Below, piece after piece: positions 55,446-64,000 of a DNA stretch of 64,000 bases (position 1 is its first letter; each line of letters starts with the position of its first letter). The DNA is from Sinorhizobium kostiense. GTDB taxonomy: Bacteria > Pseudomonadota > Alphaproteobacteria > Rhizobiales > Rhizobiaceae. A program made the position numbers and the translations under genes. The notes under the pieces were generated by a model. The model was given only the letters and a program-made list of their open reading frames with translations, was not told where the DNA came from and searched no databases. Location: contig NZ_JAGILA010000009.1 of assembly GCF_017874595.1 (NCBI RefSeq), positions 124,001-188,000 of the forward strand, in the 5' to 3' direction.

Positions 55446-55901
55446 ATGGTAAGAGCAAACACCGCTTATGTGCTGGACCCGGAAACGACGATCTTTAAGC
55501 CGGTAGAGCTTCAGGTCGATCTGGGCATCCGGCCGCTTTACGCGATTATCGGCTGCCGCTTGCTGGAGGTCGTGCGGTTCGATGAGCGGCACACGCTTTT
55601 CGTCGACGAAGAAGGTCTGCAGGACGGGTTGACCGCCTTCACCATCTTCGAAGGCTTCCCGCAGCCGATCGCAGGCAAGATCGTGCTTGTCGGCGGCGAT
55701 GGCAGCACGCCTTACACGTCCCCCCTCATCAGCCTTGAGGATGCAGCGAAGCATTTCAAATGCTGCCGCCCGGTCCTGGACCCGGTATTCGCAAAGGCAG
55801 ACGAGATTTCATCGGGCGGTATCATCATCGCCGGTGCGCTCGCAGGGTTGCAATGCCGCATTGAGCGCCGCGCCCCTACCCTTGTTGAGGGAGAGGCATG
55901 A
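55446..55901 (+). CDS. DUF3846-like protein
   Basis: 151 residues. LQVDLGIRPLYAIIGCRLLE then LFVDEEGLQDGLTAFT is the DUF3846 pattern (short protein on plasmids and phages), with IAGKIVLVGGDG after it. GGAAAGG lies just before the ATG. It overlaps the next gene in an ATGA. Function unknown; found with mobile elements. Confidence 0.75.
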   Translation: MVRANTAYVLDPETTIFKPVELQVDLGIRPLYAIIGCRLLEVVRFDERHTLFVDEEGLQDGLTAFTIFEGFPQPIAGKIVLVGGDGSTPYTSPLISLEDAAKHFKCCRPVLDPVFAKADEISSGGIIIAGALAGLQCRIERRAPTLVEGEA

Positions 55902-56889
55902 TAAAAATCGCGGCCCTCGAAAACAACATCCTCGCCATCGTCGCAGGAACCTTCGCCGCAACAATTGCGGCGGAGGACATCGAGCCGCAGTTTCATGCGC
56001 TCACCCACTTTCCCGACCGGCGCGCAAGGTCAGAGCTTGCAGACCTGGCCGAGCGGCTGAATCTGTTCGCGGCTCACGTCGTTGAGCTTTGGAACAAGGC
56101 TTGCGCGCCGATTCCGGAGGCTGAAATCGAGGCCTTTGCGCGGCGGCATGTCGATTTGACGCGCCGCTATTGGGCGGCGGAAGGCCGTTGCATGAACTGG
56201 TTTATTACCGGCCCTGCCCGTTTTCCCGTGGCTCGCAACGAAAAGCGCATGCGGATTTCGGACGCCCGCCGAGCCGATCTGAAGGCGCACGAGGCAATGG
56301 CCCGCAAGTCCGCCAAGCGGAAGGCCTTCCCGCACGGCACGGACTATGAACCGATCCGATCCGGCGATCCGGTGGCGATGCAGCGCATCGTTACCCGCAT
56401 CGAGGAGGTGGCGCTTTCCATCGACCGGATGAAAGCCGCCAACGCGATCATCCGGCGCATGGTGAAAGACCTTTCCAGCGAAGAGGACATGATTGCCGCT
56501 GTTGTGGCCCATACCGGCCTTCCCACTGACGCCGCAGCGAGAGGCATCAAGTTTGCGTCGTGGCAATCGCGGCGCGGGTTCAGCACGACCAACAGCCGCG
56601 CCGAGCTCCGCCGCCTGCAGCAGCGCCTTGCGGCGCTTGCAAGGATGAAGGAGCGCGGCAATCAAAGCCAAGAGGTCGAGACGAGCGCCGGAGCCGTCGA
56701 GATCAAGGAGAACGCCGACATCGCGCGCATCCAGTTGATCTTTCCCGACAAGCCCGATGACCCGACGCGGCGCGTGCTGAAGGCGAACGGCTTCCGCTGG
56801 TCGCCTCGCAAGGCGCTTGGCAACGGCACCTGAACGAGGCCGGACGCTACGCCGCTGAGCGTGTGTTGAAGACGATCACCGCCGCCTGA
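55898..56889 (+). pseudogene. Plasmid-type conserved gene with a frameshift near the C-terminus
   Basis: The frame from ATG 55898 is open to 56833 (311 residues) and ends VLKANGFRWSPRKALGNGT. In the next frame AWQRHLNEAGRYAAERVLK follows and stops at 56889; the joined reading GFRWSP-x2-GAWQRHLN is a common C-terminal motif of phage and plasmid proteins. One base is missing at about 56810 (CGCAAGG). Two internal helical regions precede it. The truncated form might still work, since only 25 residues are lost. Confidence 0.7.
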
Positions 56890-56943
56890 TCACTCTTCCC
56901 AACTCGAAAAAGGACAATTCCGACGACCGAGACGATCTATTCC

Positions 56944-57369
56944 GTGGTGGAATTTTGCGGCAAGGGCGACCCAATTTTTGGAGGCACTGCCGCCGATTGG
57001 GCGCTCTACAAGACCGAGAATGGTGCGTTCGCTTTCATGGGAGCCGCCGAGGCGCAGCGATGCAAGTTGGTTATGGCCTACTTCCCGACTGCCGCCGAGG
57101 CAGAGAAGGCCGGAACCGCAGCGAGCACTCGCAAGGGACTGATTTCCGCCCTTCCCGTCAAGCCCCGGCTCGAGGTGCCAACCGCACAGATTTCATGGAT
57201 AGTCGCCAACAAGCATGTCGGCGAGGAGGACAGCGAGCTCGCGGAGGACTTCGCCGACAGGGCAAAGAGGGCGGGCGCGGCCGATCCGGATTTGATCGCG
57301 CAAATCGTCGCCTACGCTCTTGCTTGCCACCGCGCAAATCAGGCGTTGGTCGCGCGTTTCCGGCTTTAG
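56944..57369 (+). CDS. Unknown protein of the plasmid-type module, start uncertain
   Basis: 141 residues from GTG 56944. Codons before it still read well (TTETIYSV from 56923), but there is no ATG upstream; the nearest candidate, ATT 56917, is only two bases from AAGGA. The original start codon may be lost. The protein has FGGTAADWALYKTENGAFAF and an Ala-rich C-terminal half. No family recognised. Confidence 0.55.
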   Translation: MVEFCGKGDPIFGGTAADWALYKTENGAFAFMGAAEAQRCKLVMAYFPTAAEAEKAGTAASTRKGLISALPVKPRLEVPTAQISWIVANKHVGEEDSELAEDFADRAKRAGAADPDLIAQIVAYALACHRANQALVARFRL

Positions 57370-57459
57370 AAAACGTGCAAACGCTATTAGGACTACAACC
57401 GATGATAGGCCGCGCTATTCTCGGCGCGGCCCGGGAAGGCGATCAAGAGGAGCAGGCAC

Positions 57460-57765
57460 TTGAGCCGACACACCGTGCAAATCACCAACGGCACTGAAAC
57501 GGACGAGCAGGGGATGATAGGCTATGATCCGCCCTTGCGGACGTTCTTTCTTCAGGCGTTTCCCGACCCGGAAACCGACGAATGCGCCCTTTGGTTGGGC
57601 GCGTTCATTGAGGAATACCCGACTTTGGAATCCATCATCGAGGCTGCCCGCGCACAAGGTTACGAGGTGCGCGGCATGACGCAGAAAATGATGCTGGCAG
57701 TGCTAAAGGAAGTTGGACCGAGGCGCCCGCCGAGCATTGGTGAACAACTCGGCATTGTGCGGTAA
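57460..57765 (+). CDS. Unknown small protein of the plasmid-type module
   Basis: 101 residues from TTG 57460 with GAGGAG 12 bases upstream. Contains FFLQAFPDPETDECALWLGA and YPTLESIIEAARAQGYEVRG. No signal peptide or membrane segment. Compact alpha-beta protein of unknown function. Confidence 0.65.
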   Translation: MSRHTVQITNGTETDEQGMIGYDPPLRTFFLQAFPDPETDECALWLGAFIEEYPTLESIIEAARAQGYEVRGMTQKMMLAVLKEVGPRRPPSIGEQLGIVR

Positions 57766-57881
57766 GAAGGACGACAGCAGTTTCGAGGGCGGAAGCAGCA
57801 GCGCCGGGCCAGCGGCGCATTCGGGGAGGATGGGCCACCCCGACCGAGGCGACGGCCTCGCCCTCGAACCGGAGGTGTTGC

Positions 57882-57971
57882 ATGTGGTTCCTACCACTTA
57901 GCATCACCCTAGACGTGAAAAGGACCCGGACCACCTGGCAAGTGCGGATCCGAGTCCAATTCTCAATCTAG
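57882..57971 (+). CDS. 29-residue basic peptide, possible small gene
   Basis: Starts MWFLPLSITLDVKRTRTTWQ and stops at 57969-57971. GGAGG lies six to seven bases before the ATG. Amphipathic and positively charged. No relatives known to me; could be chance. Confidence 0.35.
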   Translation: MWFLPLSITLDVKRTRTTWQVRIRVQFSI

Positions 57972-58387
57972 GAAACGGGGGCGGGCCGAAAGGCTCGTCC
58001 CCACTCCGGAAATCAATATAGGCGATTTCCGCTCGAACTTCAAAGCGCTCCAGCCGTCCCAGCCCGCATCGAGCGGGCCAGGGACGGAACGAGGGGCAGC
58101 CTTGACACCCCTCCCCTCGTGCTCCCCTCCCCATCCACGGCGGCCGCTCGCAAGCGGGCCGGCTCACTTCGGATTGTGTCGGCTGTTGAAGACCTGGTTA
58201 CGCGCCTGACCCGCTGCAGCGAGACGGATCCGGCGGCCGGACGGCGACTTGCCGATTGACGGCGAACGCGGCGGCCGGGGCTACGAAGGCCGCGCTTCCC
58301 GGCCTCTCCTTTGTGGCTATGCGCAAATCTAATGCTGCGCACGATACGTCAGGCCCGGCCTTGGCGTGCAACCCAAGGGGTCCAACT
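57972..58387. other. Region without a recognised gene
   Basis: GC-rich, with a partial repeat of CGGCGGCCG-type words. Open frames exist on both strands but none has a ribosome site or a protein-like composition. Confidence 0.4.
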
Positions 58388-58540
58388 ATGGAAGACTTCG
58401 TGACCATGACGAGCGATCGCCGAGAAGCGGACCACGAATTGTGGGGGCATTCCGGTGTCGGACAGCAAATATTGAAGAAGTTGTCGAACCGCTTGTTGGG
58501 CAGTCGGACCCGCCTTCGCCGTTCAGACGGCGAATGCTAA
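58388..58540 (+). CDS. 50-residue ORF, doubtful
   Basis: Reads MEDFVTMTSDRREADHELWG and ends RRSDGEC. AAGGGG lies nine bases upstream of the ATG. Polar composition is protein-like, but there is no known relative. Confidence 0.35.
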   Translation: MEDFVTMTSDRREADHELWGHSGVGQQILKKLSNRLLGSRTRLRRSDGEC

Positions 58541-58692
58541 ACCTCTTGTAGCTGCCCTTTCAACTGGTCCACGGACGCCGCTGACTGGTACGCTGAACCA
58601 GAGCCGCGGTAAAACGCAACGTGCTCTTCCATGGCGACCGTCCATATGACGAGGGGCGCATGAACCATCACATAGAAAAAGAAGATAGGCAT
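58537..58692 (-). CDS. 51-residue membrane-start peptide, overlapping a divergent gene
   Basis: AAAGGAGG lies eight bases before ATG 58692. Begins MPIFFFYVMVHAPLVIWTVA, a hydrophobic segment, then EEHVAFYRGSG and ends QLQEV. Its first 33 bases overlap the start of the plus-strand gene at 58660, so only one may be real. Confidence 0.45.
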   Translation of the reverse strand: MPIFFFYVMVHAPLVIWTVAMEEHVAFYRGSGSAYQSAASVDQLKGQLQEV

Positions 58693-58916
58693 TTAGTTGC
58701 CTCCTTTGCGAGTTTGCCATTGGCGGAACGCGCGGCGCGGTTGTCCAGTTCCTCGGCAATACGATTTGGAACTACGCTGTTGCAACTATTAGGAAAACCC
58801 CGCAGAGCAGAGCGAGACCACTCCGTGGCGTTGACCATTACGACCGCCGCCACCTCGAGCTTAAGCTCACCGATCACGAAAAGGGTGAACTGATCGAGTA
58901 TCTCAATTCAATCTGA
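58660..58916 (+). pseudogene. 85-codon gene with a one-base deletion
   Basis: Frame 1: MNHHIEKEDRHLVASFASLP, AERAARLS. Then the other frame reads QFLGNTIWNYAVATIRKTPQ, HYDRRHLELKLTDHEKGEL and stops at 58916. TCCAG near 58746 should be TCCCAG. The regained frame is helical and protein-like, and its end (IEYLNSI) matches the natural stop. Unknown family. Confidence 0.5.
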
Positions 58917-59016
58917 CGCAGGTTGGAAGTAAGGACGGGCGTCACTCAATCATGTAGCGGAAGAGGTTAAAGCCAGTTGTCAATTGTCCCGTAAAGCATC
59001 AAGAGGCAGTTGAGCA

Positions 59017-60552
59017 CTAGGCCCGGCGTGAATGTTCGGGCGTTCGTGTAACAGCCAATGCACCGAACAGCGCCACGAACGCCGCGAGCCCGACCCAGCC
59101 GATGATTTGGCGCGTGCGCTCTTGGTTTTCCGGCATCTCGAGGGCCTCCACTTTCGGCCAAATGACATGAATGTAGCCATCCGGCTCGGCGGCTAGGCTC
59201 TTGTCTTCGGTGGCGATCTCCAGCATCACGCCCTGCATGGGCCCATCGGTGAGGACCATGACATGGGCGGGTGCGGCTCGCGCGATCACCTCGCCGTTGC
59301 GGCTCACTTCCGCCCAGCCCCAGAGCGCGATCTTCGGCCGCATCCGTGGCAGCTTGCTGGTGCCTATGCCCGTATCGCCATGCATCTCGTGCTCGAGGAC
59401 AGCGCCCGACCACGTTGTGTACAGCCCGAGCGGATGTCGCGGCATTGGCCTATCGATCTTGACGTCATAGGTGGCCTCGCCCCCGGTGAACCGGGCGGTG
59501 ACCGTCATCGCATCGGTGTTCTGCACGTGCGACCAGCGGTTTCCCATCTCCACCGCCTGGATGGTGATCGTGCCGGTCACCGGTTGCGTGGTGTTCATGT
59601 TTACCGCATCGGGCCCCACGACCCGGACAGCTTGGCCCGAGGCGCGCGCCGAAGCCGCCAAGCCATCGGTGCCTCTGCTCTGCGCGTATAGCGGGTCGGC
59701 AGGCAAGCTCATCATCATTCCAGCGATAGCGACGCTTGAGACAGTGATCATCCGCCGGTTCTTCATGGCCCATCCTCCGACCCACCAGCCGATCACCGCG
59801 GAGACGAAGCCACCCGGAAACGAGAACCACCACAGGTCCCAATAGCCGGAATAATACGGCTGCTCGAACGGCAGCCCGCGCGGTCCGAGATACATGCTGT
59901 AGGTCGTCCAGACGAGCGCGAGCATCAGCGCCCCCAAAGCCACACCGGTGCGTCCGGCGCCGGCATATGCCGTCCAGACGCAAACGAAAACGAAACTGAT
60001 CAGCAGGCGCTGGACGAAAAAGGTGATGCCGGGGAAGTCCTGCAGCAGCAGGAGTTGGGTAAAGATTCCGTCGGTCGCCACAATGATCACGGACGTCACC
60101 AGCCCATAGACGACGAAACGCCATGTCTCACCCCGCTCAGCCTCGAGCACCGGATGATTGCGGCGCCACAGCCAGAGCGCCAATGCGTATCCGCCAAGAA
60201 TGGCAAGGAAGTGCACCGGCAGGCCGGTGACCCAGAGATGATTGAAGTCGAGCCATTCCGGTTCCTGCGGTAAGCCAACCGGCGCCAGCCATTGATAGTA
60301 GATTTCGAGGATTAGGGTATGCACCGCCGTCAGAACCAGGCCGGGCACGATGCCAATTCCGATGAACGCAGTGCCGAACAGGAACACCGTGGTGATCAGG
60401 AAGGTTTTTGTCACCCAATAGGTCCAGTAGGGATCGTTCTCCCATAGTAGTCCGTGGGCGATGGAGGCATCGACGAAGATCGCCGCAAGTCCGACAAGAA
60501 TGCTGAACTTGATTGTGTCTTTCGCGACCAGAAACATAAGCCGCTCCCGCAT
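59017..60552 (-). CDS. Membrane protein with a large exported middle domain, unknown
   Basis: 511 residues. Six or seven hydrophobic segments in the first half (for example FSILVGLAAIFVDASIAHGL, FLITTVFLFGTAFIGIGIV, HFLAILGGYALALWLW, LISFVFVCVWTAYAGAG, FVSAVIGWWVGGW), then, after a second signal-like segment (VSSVAIAGMMMSLPADPLYA), about 200 mostly beta residues, and a final membrane helix (IGWVGLAAFVALFGALAV). The middle reading like a second signal peptide suggests fusion of two proteins. No family recognised. Confidence 0.75.
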   Translation of the reverse strand: MRERLMFLVAKDTIKFSILVGLAAIFVDASIAHGLLWENDPYWTYWVTKTFLITTVFLFGTAFIGIGIVPGLVLTAVHTLILEIYYQWLAPVGLPQEPEWLDFNHLWVTGLPVHFLAILGGYALALWLWRRNHPVLEAERGETWRFVVYGLVTSVIIVATDGIFTQLLLLQDFPGITFFVQRLLISFVFVCVWTAYAGAGRTGVALGALMLALVWTTYSMYLGPRGLPFEQPYYSGYWDLWWFSFPGGFVSAVIGWWVGGWAMKNRRMITVSSVAIAGMMMSLPADPLYAQSRGTDGLAASARASGQAVRVVGPDAVNMNTTQPVTGTITIQAVEMGNRWSHVQNTDAMTVTARFTGGEATYDVKIDRPMPRHPLGLYTTWSGAVLEHEMHGDTGIGTSKLPRMRPKIALWGWAEVSRNGEVIARAAPAHVMVLTDGPMQGVMLEIATEDKSLAAEPDGYIHVIWPKVEALEMPENQERTRQIIGWVGLAAFVALFGALAVTRTPEHSRRA

Positions 60553-60642
60553 AACGCGATTTCTGCATCAAATCGCGAAATTCCGGGAATGTTCCTCCAT
60601 CTTCGCGAGACCACTTTCTCGCGCGGTATGGCGTCGTTTCGC

Positions 60643-61139
60643 TCAGTGTTTCGCCGCCAGCCCTTGCTGATCGCACTCGAGGAACTTGCGCGTGATCGCG
60701 GTGGCGTCTGCGTCGAGCCATTCTGCCATCGCGACTTCCTGCTGCAGGATGGTTTCGCAGACCCGCTTGGTCTCCTGGTCGCCCACATGTTCGGCTGCAG
60801 CCTTGTAGCTGGCGATCTCCATCTGCTCGAATGTAAACTCGCGAGTGAGCCCTTCACGACCTCGTCGTCGACGAATAGGCCACTTAGCCCCTGACCGAAC
60901 GCGACCATCTTTGCAGCAATATCCTTGAGACCGGAGGTGCCGCCGCTGACCCGTTCCAGGCAGCGCTCCAACATCGCCGCCAGATCGCGAGTCTCCTGGA
61001 GGCGCTTGTCTATTTGGGCCTTCAGTTCCGGGTAGTTTTCCAAGCGCGCCAATTGGCTCGTCAGCATGGTGATCGCCTGCTCTTCCATCGCATGCGCGTC
61101 CCTGAGCCATGCATGGAGATGCTCCCCGGGATCAGAAAT
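60643..61139 (-). pseudogene. DUF892 (YciE-like ferritin-fold) gene with a frameshift
   Basis: N-terminal frame: HLHAWLRDAHAMEEQAITML, RLENYPELKAQI, LKDIAAKMVAFGQGLSG to VVKGSL. The other frame goes on FTFEQMEIASYKAAAEHVGD, ILQQEVAMAEWLD to 60643. One base is missing near 60838. At the expected start there is ATT (61137-61139) with AAAGGAGA before it; relatives would have ATG there. Ferritin-fold stress protein family. Confidence 0.65.
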
Positions 61140-61231
61140 GGTTTTCTCCTTTCTTCACCTTGACCGAGTGGCATTGGGATGTCGGGAGCTGCCGCCGGAC
61201 GAGACGTCGCAGAATCGATCCGCGGCTCGGC

Positions 61232-61588
61232 TCAATGCTGCCGCTTGGCAGCCGGCTTTGCAGACGTCTCGGCAACGCCGGCGGCGTGTGCGTCGCTAAG
61301 CGACAAAGACGCCTCGGCGCAAGCCGCGGCAAACGACGCTCTTGCAACCTCGGCGGCGACGATCCCCGAAAGGGCGGCACGGCAGTCGCGAATCGCGCGG
61401 TGGTGCCACTTGCCGTGGCTCGGCCACTCGTATTCCAGAAAATCGAGAGCGTCATAAGGTCCGCGGAATAGGCGAGGCATGCCGTTCTGAAGAGTTACCG
61501 AAAGGGGTACGCGCCAGAGAGCTTCCTTCATTGGGACCTCCCGAACTTTCCAATCGGAATAACCCGCCGGAAGCTCAACTCGTTCCAT
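61232..61588 (-). CDS. DUF982 protein
   Basis: 118 residues from ATG 61588 (AAGG eight bases upstream). Reads ALWRVPLSVTLQNGMPRLFR then GPYDALDFLEYEWPSHGKWH and CRAALSGIVAAEVARASFAA, the DUF982 pattern (V-x-GP-x-A-x3-L-x3-W). These small proteins are abundant in rhizobia; function unknown. Confidence 0.85.
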   Translation of the reverse strand: MERVELPAGYSDWKVREVPMKEALWRVPLSVTLQNGMPRLFRGPYDALDFLEYEWPSHGKWHHRAIRDCRAALSGIVAAEVARASFAAACAEASLSLSDAHAAGVAETSAKPAAKRQH

Positions 61589-61922
61589 TGCGAAAACCTT
61601 CGAAGGGTGATTTCCTGTCCTCTGTGGCGACGGCCGTGTTTGAGGCGAACTTACCGTCAGCGACGCCGTTGCTGATGCGTTCACAAAGACCGGCCTGCCT
61701 GGTCTGGACGCCTACCTAAATGTTGGCTGTGCAACGTTGTGGTGGCAAACTATTGACCGATGCGAATGAGCCCGCCTGAGCTCTTCATTGCAATCGGAGG
61801 TCGGCAGCCTTGGAGCACTGCTGTCGTGTCGACGAGAGCTCCTGAACCTGGCGGTGCACTGTCGTACCCGCCTTTTCCTGCTCGACGGTATCGGTCAAAA
61901 GTAATCTACAAAGGAGGAAATG

Positions 61923-62195
61923 ATGCCTGAGCGCAAAAAACGGAACGAAGATCCGGTCGAGGGCTCCAGGGAGATGATTGAACGCGAACTGGAGAGGCCA
62001 AACCAGACTGGCACCGAGCCGTCGGGTAAAGGCACCAACGAAAAGCAAGCGCGCATTCGGAGGCGCGCCTACGAAATCTGGGAGCGCGAGGGACGACCTG
62101 ACGGAGGGCATGAGCGCCACTGGCACGAAGCGGAAAAGCAGCTCGACGAAGAAGAAGGACGCACGTCAGACCACGGCGAGAGCGCAGGCCGATAA
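61923..62195 (+). CDS. DUF2934 protein
   Basis: 90 residues, highly charged. The C-terminal part RIRRRAYEIWEREGRPDGGH followed by HWHEAEKQL is the DUF2934 signature. AAGGAGG (61911-61917) puts the start at ATG 61923. Function unknown; common in rhizobia. Confidence 0.9.
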   Translation: MPERKKRNEDPVEGSREMIERELERPNQTGTEPSGKGTNEKQARIRRRAYEIWEREGRPDGGHERHWHEAEKQLDEEEGRTSDHGESAGR

Positions 62196-62503
62196 CGTGC
62201 GTCTCGCCCCGCCGTGCAGAAATGGCCGCTTGAACGGCGGGACTTCGGCGGCACGAGCTTAAGCGCCCGCGGATTTATGCTGACAGTCTTTGCAAACCTT
62301 CGCCAAGCCTGAACGCCAGCGCGAGATCTCGCGCGGTTACGTCCCTCCCGACCTCGCGCGATTGCGTTACCCGCGCGATTCGGATGGAGCCGTTGGCAGG
62401 AGAACGCGCCCCTGCATTTGCCTCTATCACTGGTTGGTTGCCAGCACGTGCCGATGACGGGAAGATGATTTTCGCTTCGCTCTCCAATAGAGGAGGTACC
62501 GTG

Positions 62504-62716
62504 ATGGGCGCCCACCAACGCTGTCTGTCGATCTCCCCCGAAGAGCTCAATGACCTTCAGGCTGTCCTCGAAGACGTTCTGCGAGAACTAAAGCTATCTC
62601 GGGAGAGTGACGAAGCCGAATCAGTCGCGAAGAGGCTGATTAAACTCTTCGAAAGCGGCGTGCGCGATGCCGCCTTGCTCCACGTCGCCTTAACTACGCC
62701 GGACAATCAGACGTGA
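62504..62716 (+). CDS. Small helical protein, unknown
   Basis: 70 residues: CLSISPEELNDLQAVLEDVL, ESDEAESVAKRLIKLFESGV. AGGAGG (62491-62496) lies seven bases before ATG 62504. This L-x3-LE-VL / A-x2-L-x-LF-x-GV type is frequent in rhizobia. No known function. Confidence 0.75.
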   Translation: MGAHQRCLSISPEELNDLQAVLEDVLRELKLSRESDEAESVAKRLIKLFESGVRDAALLHVALTTPDNQT

Positions 62717-62775
62717 ACAGTCCCGACCAGAAGTTCTACGTGTAGAGAAAGCTGCTCAGTCGGACCTTCTGGAGG

Positions 62776-62798
62776 GCCCCAGCTGACCGAGCTGGGGC
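62776..62798. terminator. Hairpin downstream of the 62504 gene
   Basis: GCCCCAGCT (62776-62784) pairs perfectly with AGCTGGGGC (62790-62798) around GACCG. No T tract. The rest of 62717-63119 holds no recognised gene. Confidence 0.5.
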
Positions 62799-63119
62799 GA
62801 GATGAACCCTCTAGGAAAGTCACCGACGATTGCGCCGATCGGTGGAACTTTCAGGTAGTCACGTTCCCGTCACGAACCTTCTCGAACCTTGCTCAGGCAA
62901 GAAGACCTGCTTTAATCCCCCATCCTTCGTCATCACACCGGGCAAGTCATGACCTTTGGGTCGCCGACTGCATCCTCTGCTTTGAAAACGTTCGTGACGC
63001 TGCATTTACGAATGCTGGGGGAGGGCAGCAGCACGTAGCCGCCAGCCGACCACCAAAAGTTTGGAACCGTTTGCCTTCCCCTGCGTTGATCAGCCTTCGA
63101 TTGTTGGGGGACATACGAG

Positions 63120-63512
63120 GTGGAATCGGTTCCCATATTGTTGGCGGAGGATGAGGCGCTATTGCTGCTTGATTTCGAACAGGCGCTCGCCGAGGCAGGC
63201 TTCAGTGTCATAGCGGTATCGAGCGGACGGAAGGCGATCGCGCTTTTGAATGCCGGAGATGCTTCCATACAAGGGATAGTCACCGACATTCGGTTCCGCG
63301 AGCCCCCGGACGGCTGGAATGTCGCACGCGTCGCGCGGGAAATCGATCCGGAAATACCGGTCGTCTATGTTAGCGGAGACAGCGCTCCCGATTGGGCGTC
63401 AAAGGGCGTTCCAAACAGCATCATGCTCGAAAAGCCCTTCGCCATGGCGCAGTTGGTAACGGCGATCTCTCAACTGCTTAACGGCCGATCATCAGGAACG
63501 ACAGCTCCTTGA
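63120..63512 (+). CDS. Single-domain response regulator
   Basis: 130 residues from GTG 63120. Receiver fold: PILLAEDEALLLLDFEQAL (acidic pocket), phospho-acceptor Asp in GIVTDIRF, Thr/Ser in VVYVSGDSAP and Lys in MLEKPF. There is no output domain, so it should pass phosphate or act by protein binding, as in CheY-like or stress-response receivers of rhizobia. The kinase is not in the window. Confidence 0.88.
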   Translation: MESVPILLAEDEALLLLDFEQALAEAGFSVIAVSSGRKAIALLNAGDASIQGIVTDIRFREPPDGWNVARVAREIDPEIPVVYVSGDSAPDWASKGVPNSIMLEKPFAMAQLVTAISQLLNGRSSGTTAP

Positions 63513-63918
63513 TTGGCGGGACTCGCGACGTCGCCTCAGTTGTGCATTTTGCAGAGACCGGTGTTCTACGCAATCATCGACGAGTTTGCTCTGCCGAGGC
63601 TGGATTTTGCCCCGATCCCTGAGCCAGCGGTTACCACTCTAGAACAAAGTCACGCCTAAACGGTGTGAAGTGGGAAAACCTCTCTAAGGCCGATTGCTCC
63701 GAAAAACCTCAGCGGGCCGCCGTTCTTCGTTGAGGCGGGTTAGGGCCGCTTTGTCGCGACCGTCTAAAATTTAACCAAAACTCGGAAAGGACCAAACAGA
63801 AACCCTCTAAAAGTGTAGTATTGCTTAGCAATCAGATCGTGCGTTGTATTTAGGATTACGGGATTCCCCCCGACCTATGGGGTTCTGCGTCACTTCATGA
63901 ATGCAAGGGAGCATTCCA
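63513..63918. other. Intergenic region, no gene recognised
   Basis: AT-richer than its surroundings after 63750, as expected for a promoter region of the gene that begins at 63919. No RNA gene or repeat recognised. Confidence 0.4.
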
Positions 63919-64000
63919 TGCTGATCTCCGCCAGCCATACACGTTCTTCGACTCCTTTGATCATTCTTGCCGGAGGGAGCTATGAGGAGGCCTCGTCGGT
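63919..64000 (+). CDS. Start of a gene running off the window
   Basis: ATG 63919 with GGGAG seven bases upstream; the 27 visible codons read MLISASHTRSSTPLIILAGG then SYEEASS without a stop. Too short to name. Confidence 0.35.

Noticed and set aside
55064..55498. Protein-coding frames over the leader repeat
   Set aside because: All frames are Arg/Pro/Gly-rich, there is no ribosome site, and the second copy of the repeat does not keep the frames.
1..64000. CRISPR arrays, tRNA, rRNA, repABC replication genes, integrase
   Set aside because: Looked for regular direct repeats, cloverleaf-type inverted repeats and known motifs; none seen. Absence of an integrase or attachment repeat means the borders of any mobile island cannot be set.

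Overview
The window looks like chromosome or megaplasmid DNA of a Rhizobiales alphaproteobacterium, most likely Rhizobiaceae (Sinorhizobium/Ensifer/Rhizobium-like). The evidence is a GC-rich composition, an alphaproteobacterial pdhC-lpdA gene end, an Rcg-type conjugation gene pair, a small RNA with three CCTCCTCCC loops typical of rhizobial alpha-r14/cuckoo RNAs, and many small rhizobial accessory genes. No rRNA, tRNA or CRISPR array was seen. All family names come from reading motifs by eye; no database was searched.

Layout. 1-1737: the end of pdhC (E2) and lpdA (E3), with a terminator-like hairpin between them. 2225-15216 (minus strand): a VirB/VirD4 type IV secretion operon in the order virB1, B2, B3, B4, a second lytic transglycosylase, B5, a small lipoprotein, B6, B8, B9, B10, B11, virD4. 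15376-18654 (plus strand, divergent): six small mostly exported proteins, three of which look like diverged staphylococcal-nuclease-fold paralogues and one TrbM-like. 18737-22974: an RcgR/RcgA-like hydrolase and membrane-protein pair flanked by two paralogous small genes and one copy of a dispersed leader repeat. 23066-32537: a defence-like block with a single-chain restriction-modification enzyme, an OLD-family ATPase/TOPRIM nuclease, two HEPN-motif proteins, an SRAP protein and small zinc-ribbon genes. 32594-33285: hairpins, a decayed csbD and the small RNA.

33703-49310 is a potassium island: KtrB-KtrA, KdpF-A-B-C-D-E, a second TrkH-type channel and Kup, plus a broken KdpD-like sensor piece. 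49485-54743 holds a stand-alone LigD-type ligase, a large LamG/multi-membrane protein, an alpha-CTD-like small protein and two damaged XRE-type regulators. 55090-58916 is a plasmid-type module (second copy of the leader repeat, DUF3846 gene, small unknowns). 59017-64000 has a large membrane protein, stress-type small genes (DUF892, DUF982, DUF2934) and a single-domain response regulator; the last gene runs off the window.

A striking general feature is that at least eight small accessory genes carry single-base frameshifts, each recognisable because the protein resumes in another frame, whereas about 40 kb of large genes (virB, rcg, restriction enzyme, OLD, ktr, kdp, kup) is fully open. This suggests real decay of accessory genes, although base-call errors cannot be excluded from the sequence alone.
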